Assembly (NCBI RefSeq): GCF_000266945.1 | Contig: NC_018025.1 | Span: 930,001-994,000, forward strand | Length of the DNA stretch: 64,000 nucleotides | Origin: Desulfomonile tiedjei DSM 6799 | GTDB lineage: Bacteria > Desulfobacterota > Desulfomonilia > Desulfomonilales > Desulfomonilaceae | Direction: 5' to 3' | Part shown: positions 58,441 to 64,000 of the stretch, in pieces | Numbering within the stretch: position 1 is the first letter of the stretch | How the letters are laid out: every line of letters begins with the position of its first letter | Notes under the pieces: generated by a model | The model's input: only the letters and a program-made list of their open reading frames with translations | Database searches by the model: none | Told to the model about the DNA's origin: nothing | Position numbers and translations under genes: made by a program

Positions 58441-58721
58441 CGCCAACTTTTCTGTAATTCCTTGTCCCGCAGGGACTGAAGAAAATAGCCCGGTAATTCA
58501 TTGCCGGGAAGTTGAGTATCAGTCGTCCCGCCGGGACTAGAAAATCATCATGTTTTCCCTTAACCGGCGATGAATCGCCGGCCTATTGTCGGCTGTTCCT
58601 CCGGAACAAACGACCAAGGCTGCGCAAAGTTAGCGCCTAAGGGGCTAAGGGAGATTTATAAAGTTGGAGGAACCATGATCGCTGAAACGATTTTCTCTGC
58701 CCCGTGTAACTGAATCGTTAT
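58441..58721. repeat. Composite intergenic repeats (several families)
   Basis: Contains GTCCCGCAGGGACTGAAG, GCCCGGTAATTCATTGCCGG and CGTCCCGCCGGGACT (58463-58541), then CCGGCGATGAATCGCCGG (58564-58581) and TCCTCCGGAACAAACG, all GC-rich palindromes of dispersed-repeat type, followed by the segment 58641-58721 shared with 50590-50674. It separates the CoA ligase from the ABC importer operon; no gene seen. Confidence 0.65.
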
Positions 58722-58783
58722 CCAAACCCCGAGAATTCGCCTGAATCCTTAATGAGGGCTTTCTCACGGGAGATGGAGGAGAA

Positions 58784-59641
58784 ATGGAATTTTGGATCAT
58801 TCAGTCCCTCAACGCTCTATCATTTGCAATGCTTCTGTTTCTCTTATGCGCAGGATTGTCTCTCATCTTTGGATTGATGAACATACTTAATCTTGCTCAT
58901 GGTTCTTGCTACTTGATTGGAGCTTACGTGGCGTTAAGTGTGTACACCTGGAGCAACAACTTTTTCGTCGGGCTAATCGGAGGAGCTGTCGCTGCAGGCG
59001 CAGTGGGATTCGTGCTTCAACGTTTCCTGCTTCAGAGGATATACGGCCGCCGTTTGCTGCAAGTTCTTCTCACATTTGGCTGCATGTTCATCCTGGGAGA
59101 TGTGGCCATTATTATCTGGGGTGCAGACCCTACTACTCTTGAGAAGCCGGCGTTTCTCTCGGGCGCTCTAGATCTTGGCGGAATCTTCTTTCCAAAATAC
59201 CGATTGTTTGTGATCGCCGTGGGTATAGCGATCGGAATCGGCCTGTGGCTGTTTCAAGAAAAAACCAAATGGGGCGCCATCTTGAGAGCCGGAGTAGACG
59301 ACGAGCAAATGGCACGTGCCGTAGGAATCAATGTGCCGGTCCTTTTCACGACCGTATTCGTGCTAGGAGCGGCTCTGACCGGCATAAGCGGTGTCCTGGG
59401 AGGTCCTTTTGTGGGCGTTTATCCTGGAGTCGATCTTGATGTTCTGCTGTTGGCGGTGGTGGTGATTATCGTAGGCGGTTTGGGGAGCATGAAAGGGGCT
59501 TTTTTCGGGAGCATTATTGTGGCATCGCTGGATAACTTCGGGAAAGCTCTATTCCCGGAGTTGGCCATGTTCACCGTCTTTGCTCCGATGGCCATCATCC
59601 TTGCTTTGAAACCCACAGGACTGTGGGGCAGAGTACTATGA
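58784..59641 (+). CDS. livH: Branched-chain amino acid-type ABC transporter permease (LivH)
   Basis: A 285-residue inner-membrane permease with about eight helices. Typical LivH features: LLFLLCAGLSLIFGLMNILN at the start, LAHGSCYLIGAY, and VVIIVGGLGSMKGAFFGSII toward the end, which includes the coupling segment for the ATPases. Strong GGAGGAG ribosome site. Its TGA overlaps the ATG of livM. In aromatic-degrading anaerobes such importers often carry aromatic acids instead of leucine; the neighbouring ligase supports that. Confidence 0.92.
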   Translation: MEFWIIQSLNALSFAMLLFLLCAGLSLIFGLMNILNLAHGSCYLIGAYVALSVYTWSNNFFVGLIGGAVAAGAVGFVLQRFLLQRIYGRRLLQVLLTFGCMFILGDVAIIIWGADPTTLEKPAFLSGALDLGGIFFPKYRLFVIAVGIAIGIGLWLFQEKTKWGAILRAGVDDEQMARAVGINVPVLFTTVFVLGAALTGISGVLGGPFVGVYPGVDLDVLLLAVVVIIVGGLGSMKGAFFGSIIVASLDNFGKALFPELAMFTVFAPMAIILALKPTGLWGRVL

Positions 59642-60672
59642 GCAGCAAAACAAAGACCGTCATCTTTCTCTTTTCGCTTGTAGCAGCATTTGCTCTGTTG
59701 CCTTTCATCCTATCCACGTATCGATTAGGCCTGGTCACAAGTGCGTTGATCCTTGCAATCCTGGCCATGTCAGCGAACCTGCTTCTCGGATATCTCGGGT
59801 TGGCGTCGGTCGGTCAGGCGGCTTTTTTCGGAGTCGCTGCCTATGCAGTCGCTATTTTCACCAGGAGTGTGGACGGTGCTGCATGGTCGGCAATAGGAAT
59901 GGGGTTGATAACTGCTCTTGCGGCGGGAGTCTTATTCGGACCCCTTGCTATCCGCACTCGTGACATATTCTTCCTTGTGATCATGTTGGCATTTTGTCAG
60001 ATTCTGTACGGTGTTGCTTATAGCTGGCGAACGATCACCGGAGGAGACGACGGTCTTCCGGGTTTGGTGCGTCCTGAACTGATAGCGGGTATCAGTCTTG
60101 ATACTCCTTTGGGATACTACATTTTTGTCGTCATAGTCTTCCTCATGATAACCGGCGCATTTTGGATGCTGGTGAATTCGCCGTTTGGTTTGGTGCTGAA
60201 GGGGATTAAAGACAGTGAAGTTCGCATGCGAGCATTAGGCTACAATGTGTGGTTGTACAAGTATCTGGCCTTCATCATTTCCGCTCTTATCGGCGGAATA
60301 TCCGGTGTTTTGCATGCGTACTTCTACGGATGTCCCAATCCCGCCGACTTCAGCCTCATTCATTCTTCTTCAGCCCTTCTCATGGTTATCCTGGGTGGTC
60401 CCGGGACCCTGTTCGGGCCGCTGGTCGGATCTTTGATCATCGTGTTTGTGCGTGACATCGTAAGCAGCATTACAGACCGATGGCTGATAGTCCTGGGGCT
60501 CGCTTATGTCTGCACTGTACTCTTCTTTCCGGATGGTCTCCTGGGGACAATCGGCAAATGGGCAGAGCCCAAGATATCAGAAGTCAAAGATCAGGCTGCG
60601 GCCTCTACCAATACACCTTTAGAAGCACAGAGCACCGCTGATACTCTTCTGCCCACTAATCCAAGCGAATAG
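59638..60672 (+). CDS. livM: Branched-chain amino acid-type ABC transporter permease (LivM)
   Basis: 344 residues from the ATG at 59638, chosen because it overlaps the livH stop (ATGA); an in-frame GTG at 59623 is less likely. About nine to ten helices with the LivM markers LILAILAMSANLLLGYLGLA, SVGQAAFFGVAAYAVAIF and LMVILGGPGTLFGPLVGSLI. The C-terminal tail of about 40 residues is hydrophilic. Partner of LivH in the membrane pore. Confidence 0.92.
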   Translation: MSSKTKTVIFLFSLVAAFALLPFILSTYRLGLVTSALILAILAMSANLLLGYLGLASVGQAAFFGVAAYAVAIFTRSVDGAAWSAIGMGLITALAAGVLFGPLAIRTRDIFFLVIMLAFCQILYGVAYSWRTITGGDDGLPGLVRPELIAGISLDTPLGYYIFVVIVFLMITGAFWMLVNSPFGLVLKGIKDSEVRMRALGYNVWLYKYLAFIISALIGGISGVLHAYFYGCPNPADFSLIHSSSALLMVILGGPGTLFGPLVGSLIIVFVRDIVSSITDRWLIVLGLAYVCTVLFFPDGLLGTIGKWAEPKISEVKDQAAASTNTPLEAQSTADTLLPTNPSE

Positions 60673-60708
60673 GAAAAGCTTGGATTCAACTCACAAGAGG
60701 AGATGGCC

Positions 60709-61947
60709 ATGAAAAAAGTACTCCTGGTTCCGGCTATGCTGGCTTTACTGGCGCTCATATGCGCTCCACTGCTTGGGATTCAACCGGCCCAAGCGTCCGA
60801 ACCTGTCAAAGTAGGTTACATGATCTCGTTGTCCGGAGTGTACACCGCTTTGGGGGTCGACCTGCGAGATGGTTTCAATCTCTATATGGACGAAATAGGG
60901 AATAAGGCCGGAGGTCGCGAAATCAAGGTTTTCGTGGAAGATAAGGGCAGTAACGATGTGAGCCGAGCTCTTGATATTGCTAAGAAGCTGTTTGAGAAGG
61001 AGCATGTGGATATCCTGGCAGGAATAGTAGGAACGGGATCCGCTTACGCTCTTGCAGAATTTGTTCAGAAACACAAAATCCCGTTTGTAATTTCCAATGC
61101 CGGCGCTGACGATCTGACTCAGCGCAAGAACAATCCATATATTGTCCGACCTGCTTTCGTCAACAGCGGCGGTTCTCATCCTCTGGGAGAATGGCTTTAC
61201 GACAAAGGATACCGCAACGCCGTGCTCATGGGGGCTGATTACGCTGCGGGGTATGAGCATGTCGGAGGAATCGCAAGAACGTTCAAGCAAAAAGGCGGAA
61301 AAGTAGTCCAGGAAATCTGGCCTCCCCTCGGAACCAAAGACTACGCACCCTATCTCGCAAAAATAGACCGCAAAGCAGACGTAGTAATGGTGTTCTTCGC
61401 GGGAGCCGACGCTCTGAGATTTGTCAAGCAGTATGCGGATTATGGCTTAAAAGGGAAAGTCGCTCTCGTGGGGAAAGGCTACCTGGTTGACGACAATATC
61501 CTGGAAAAACAGGCCGACTCTGCCGAAGGAATCATCACTGAATCTCATTATTGCTTGCTCCTGGACACTCCGGAGAACGACAAATTCAGACAGGCCTACA
61601 CCAAGAAATACGGCCATCCGCCCACTTTGTATTCCGAACAAGGGTACCTTACCGCTAAGTTGATTGCAGACGCTTTGGAAAAGACGAAGGGCGAAGTGAA
61701 AGGCGAAGAGTTTGTTAAGGTAATGCGATCGCTTGAGTTGAAAGCTCCCCGCGGGCTTGTCAAGTTCGATACATACGGTGGGACAAATCAGAATTCCTAC
61801 ATCCGTGAGGTAAAGAAGGTTGACGGCAAATGGCAGAATGTACCTATCAAAACGTATAACGGTGTCAGCCAATTCTGGATATGGAGCCCTGAAGAATTCA
61901 TGAAACTGCCCTCATACTCGGATATGAAAGGCAAATGGACGGAATAG
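60709..61947 (+). CDS. ABC transporter substrate-binding protein (LivK-like)
   Basis: 412 residues from the ATG at 60709; GAGGAG lies 6 nt upstream, too close to serve the ATG at 60703. Signal peptide KKVLLVPAMLALLALICAP, cleaved near AQA-SEP. Type I periplasmic binding fold: VKVGYMISLSGVYTALGVDL, DGFNLYMDEIGNKAGGREIK, EFVQKHKIPFVISNAGADDL, and the C-terminal PPTLYSEQGYLTAKLIADAL. Delivers the substrate to LivHM. Closer to aromatic-acid/amide receptors than to LivK by general look, but the ligand cannot be set from sequence. Followed by a terminator-like hairpin before the ATPase genes. Confidence 0.9.
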   Translation: MKKVLLVPAMLALLALICAPLLGIQPAQASEPVKVGYMISLSGVYTALGVDLRDGFNLYMDEIGNKAGGREIKVFVEDKGSNDVSRALDIAKKLFEKEHVDILAGIVGTGSAYALAEFVQKHKIPFVISNAGADDLTQRKNNPYIVRPAFVNSGGSHPLGEWLYDKGYRNAVLMGADYAAGYEHVGGIARTFKQKGGKVVQEIWPPLGTKDYAPYLAKIDRKADVVMVFFAGADALRFVKQYADYGLKGKVALVGKGYLVDDNILEKQADSAEGIITESHYCLLLDTPENDKFRQAYTKKYGHPPTLYSEQGYLTAKLIADALEKTKGEVKGEEFVKVMRSLELKAPRGLVKFDTYGGTNQNSYIREVKKVDGKWQNVPIKTYNGVSQFWIWSPEEFMKLPSYSDMKGKWTE

Positions 61948-61959
61948 CTTCTTTTGATG

Positions 61960-61991
61960 GAAGCAGCCCTTCTCAGATCGAGGGCTGCTTC
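61960..61991 (+). terminator. Internal hairpin between binding-protein and ATPase genes
   Basis: GAAGCAGCCCT (61960-61970) pairs perfectly with AGGGCTGCTTC (61981-61991) around a 10-nt loop, 13 bp past the binding-protein stop. Placed to stop or trim most transcripts here, giving more receptor than ATPase. Confidence 0.6.
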
Positions 61992-62079
61992 TCAATGGCT
62001 TTTGTCCGGATTTGATCGCACACATGTTACACAGTCATTGCCGAAACTAATGTCCGAAACTCAATGTAGATGTTAGTCG

Positions 62080-62165
62080 AAAATCCCCCCAGCCCCCCTT
62101 TACAAAAGGGGGGGTAAGAGGAGACTTCCTAATTCCCCCTTATTAAAGGGGGGTAGGGGGATTTT
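62080..62165. repeat. C-tract/G-tract inverted repeat
   Basis: AAATCCCCCCAGCCCCCCTT, AAAAGGGGGGG and TTCCCCCTTATTAAAGGGGGG with TAGGGGGATTTT form nested arms. Same family as 50520-50606. It lies just upstream of the livG start. Confidence 0.65.
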
Positions 62166-62216
62166 GATCGGACAAAACCTTTGGCAAAGACTGTAAAGAA
62201 AGCAGATCGGGCAATC

Positions 62217-62969
62217 ATGATTGCGCTGCAAATCGACAATGTAGATGTCCGCTTCGGAGGCCTTCAAGTCCTCACTATGTGCCGACTGTCCATCGAAGCA
62301 GGTGAGAAGCGGGCCATCATCGGCCCTAACGGTGCAGGCAAAACTACCCTTTTCAACGTGATCAGCGGCATTATTATGCCCTCTGCCGGCAAAGTTCTCT
62401 CGTTCGATCAAGACATAACGCGAAGCCCAGCACACGTGAGAGCCATGCACGGTTTGGCCAGGACATTTCAGATAACCAATCTCTTTAACAACTTGTCGGT
62501 GCTGGAGAATATAATTCTTGGTCTGCAAGCGCTAACATCTACGAAATATATCTTCTACAGGACCACCTCTTCATTTACTGAGTTGATTGACAATGCTGTT
62601 TCTCTGCTGAGAACCTGGGGACTGGAAGACAAAAAAGATCGACCGGTTCGTAGCTTATCCCATGGTGAGCAGCGACAGCTTGAGATCATACTCGCCCTGG
62701 CTTCGCGACCTAAAATCCTCTTGTTGGACGAACCAACCCAGGGATTGTCCACGGCTGAAACGGCTCTCGTCGTTCCCATGGTAAGATCCTTGGACCCGTC
62801 GACGACCGTCTTGTTCATCGAGCACGACATGGATGTCGCATTTCAAATGGCTGATAAAATCACAGTTCTTTACTATGGATCGGTCCTGGCGGAAGGCACT
62901 GAAGACGAGATTCGTGGCAATCCCAATGTGGCCGAGGTATATCTCGGGTTAGAGGGCGACAATGCTTGA
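62217..62969 (+). CDS. livG: Branched-chain amino acid-type ABC transporter ATPase (LivG)
   Basis: 250 residues from the ATG at 62217; a TTG at 62181 is in frame, and neither has a strong ribosome site. Walker A GPNGAGKTT, the LivG-type ARTFQITNLFNNLSVLENI segment, ABC signature LSHGEQRQLEI, Walker B ILLLDEPTQGLS and the switch region FIEHDMDVAFQMAD. Powers the LivHM pore together with LivF, whose gene overlaps it by 8 bp. Confidence 0.93.
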   Translation: MIALQIDNVDVRFGGLQVLTMCRLSIEAGEKRAIIGPNGAGKTTLFNVISGIIMPSAGKVLSFDQDITRSPAHVRAMHGLARTFQITNLFNNLSVLENIILGLQALTSTKYIFYRTTSSFTELIDNAVSLLRTWGLEDKKDRPVRSLSHGEQRQLEIILALASRPKILLLDEPTQGLSTAETALVVPMVRSLDPSTTVLFIEHDMDVAFQMADKITVLYYGSVLAEGTEDEIRGNPNVAEVYLGLEGDNA

Positions 62970-63666
62970 AGTAACCGAACTAAACACGTATTACGGATAC
63001 AGCCACATATTGCACGGCGTCTCTCTGACAGTGAAACAAGGTGAGGTTTTGGCTGTGCTGGGACGCAATGGTGTGGGTAAGACTACGCTGGTGCACTCTA
63101 TAGTGTCATTCGCAAAACCTGCCACAGGCCGGATAAAGCTCAATCGTGAGGAGATCACCGGACTGCCGACTCATCAAATCGTCCGCAAAGGAATAGCTCT
63201 TGTGCCTCAGGGCAGGCGAGTGTTCCGCTCTTTGAGCGTTATCGAGAATCTCTCGATTCCTTTTCCCTGCCAGACAAAGACACGAGATAATTCATGGGAT
63301 CTGGAGAAGACGTTCCAGGTTTTCCCCACACTGCGTGCTCGACGAGATCAGCGGGCCGGAAATCTCAGCGGCGGCGAGCAGCAGATGCTCGCGATGGCAA
63401 GAGCATTGGTGAGCGGCCCGGATGTTCTCCTTCTCGATGAGCCTTCCGAGGGACTCGCCCCATTAATAGTGAAAGGTATATCTGAAGTCATTCAGAAACT
63501 GGCCGCCGGCGGAATGGCGATACTCCTGGTAGAACAAAATTTCAATATGGCCTTGAAGACTGCACATAGCGTACTCGTCATGAGCCGAGGCCAGATAGTC
63601 CACCAGTCTACACCGCAGGATCTTGCGGCGAATCACGAAATAAAGGCACGTTACCTGGGCATGTAG
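62962..63666 (+). CDS. livF: Branched-chain amino acid-type ABC transporter ATPase (LivF)
   Basis: 234 residues. Short N terminus LNTYYGYSHILHGVSLTVKQ typical of LivF, Walker A GRNGVGKTT, ALVPQGRRVFRSLSVIENL, ABC signature LSGGEQQMLAM, Walker B LLLDEPSEGLAP and LVEQNFNMALKTAHS. Completes a five-gene importer (H, M, receptor, G, F) in one orientation. Confidence 0.93.
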   Translation: MLEVTELNTYYGYSHILHGVSLTVKQGEVLAVLGRNGVGKTTLVHSIVSFAKPATGRIKLNREEITGLPTHQIVRKGIALVPQGRRVFRSLSVIENLSIPFPCQTKTRDNSWDLEKTFQVFPTLRARRDQRAGNLSGGEQQMLAMARALVSGPDVLLLDEPSEGLAPLIVKGISEVIQKLAAGGMAILLVEQNFNMALKTAHSVLVMSRGQIVHQSTPQDLAANHEIKARYLGM

Positions 63667-63696
63667 TATAGCTGCCTGGAGCTCCGGAGCGGGCCC

Positions 63697-64000
63697 ATGA
63701 AGGCGAAAATGGCAAAATCGGAGATATTGCGTGATAAAACAATTCTGGTCGTGGATGACGAGCCGGACGTTCTGGAGAGTCTTGAGGAATTATTGAGAGA
63801 CCACACAGACCTCATCGTTCACACAGCCACGGACTTCCACGAAGCGCGGCAACTCCTGTTTTCTCATAATTACGATGTGGCTGTTCTCGACATTATGGGG
63901 GTGCGAGGATTTGAACTGCTTGAGATTGCCCATCATCGCGGGTTTCCCGTAGTCATGCTGACGGCTCATGCACTCAATCCTGATGCTCTCAAACGATCGA
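63697..64000 (+). CDS. Response regulator (receiver domain), truncated by window end
   Basis: Frame open from the ATG at 63697 (second ATG at 63709) to the window edge, 101 residues seen. Receiver-domain features: TILVVDDEPDVLESLEELL, the phospho-acceptor Asp in YDVAVLDIMGVRGFELLE, and the switch Thr in VVMLTAHAL. It starts 30 bp after livF, so may be co-transcribed with the importer. The output domain lies outside the window. Confidence 0.85.
   Translation, partial: MKAKMAKSEILRDKTILVVDDEPDVLESLEELLRDHTDLIVHTATDFHEARQLLFSHNYDVAVLDIMGVRGFELLEIAHHRGFPVVMLTAHALNPDALKRS

Overview
The window looks like the chromosome of an anaerobic deltaproteobacterium (Desulfobacterota), probably a Desulfomonile-like or Syntrophobacterales-type aromatic degrader. 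This is inferred from gene content: an oxygen-independent phenol/aromatic-acid gene set, TAXI-TRAP and branched-chain-amino-acid-type ABC uptake systems, many sigma-54 activators and two-component proteins, an RTX-like giant surface protein, and numerous GC-rich palindromic intergenic repeats. No rRNA, tRNA, CRISPR array or phage was seen.

Layout. 1-5 kb: an MFS transporter, then on the minus strand a nitrile-hydratase-like (NHLP) peptide precursor directly followed by a TPR-SPINDLY/O-GlcNAc-transferase-type glycosyltransferase, then a RAYT transposase set among REP palindromes. 5-18 kb: one 4316-residue secreted repeat protein with an extremely Trp/Tyr-rich N-terminal segment, cadherin-like domains and a vast beta-roll of 20-residue units broken by seven islands of RTX-type nonapeptides; its leader carries a strong inverted repeat. 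18.8-29 kb: a sensory island made of a membrane-anchored sigma-54 activator co-transcribed with two paralogous orphan periplasmic binding proteins, and divergently a Cache-HAMP-PAS histidine kinase, an NtrC-type regulator and a third orphan binding protein. 29.6-35.2 kb: TAXI-TRAP receptor, DUF1850 protein, fused TRAP permease and a two-subunit CoA-transferase.

35.7-48.2 kb: a LysR regulator divergent from ubiX - ppsA-like - ppsB-like - ubiD - aryl-CoA ligase - UPF0261 - CBS protein (ppsC-like) - UPF0261 - DUF89. This reads as a phenylphosphate synthase plus UbiD/UbiX carboxylase pathway: phenol is phosphorylated, carboxylated to 4-hydroxybenzoate and activated to the CoA ester. Two UPF0261 (Tm-1-like) proteins and a DUF89 phosphatase-like protein are unexplained additions. 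48.2-54.2 kb: a REC-PASx3-HisKA_2 kinase and a soluble PAS kinase/NtrC regulator pair. 54.5-63.7 kb: a sigma-54-type promoter followed by an OYE/2,4-dienoyl-CoA-reductase-like flavoenzyme, a second acyl-CoA ligase and a complete LivHMKGF-type ABC importer. The window ends inside a response-regulator gene.

Intergenic DNA is populated by at least three repeat families. The most striking is a ~180-190 bp MITE-like element with a central REP doublet, found in five near-complete copies; one copy abuts the start codon of the NHLP precursor.
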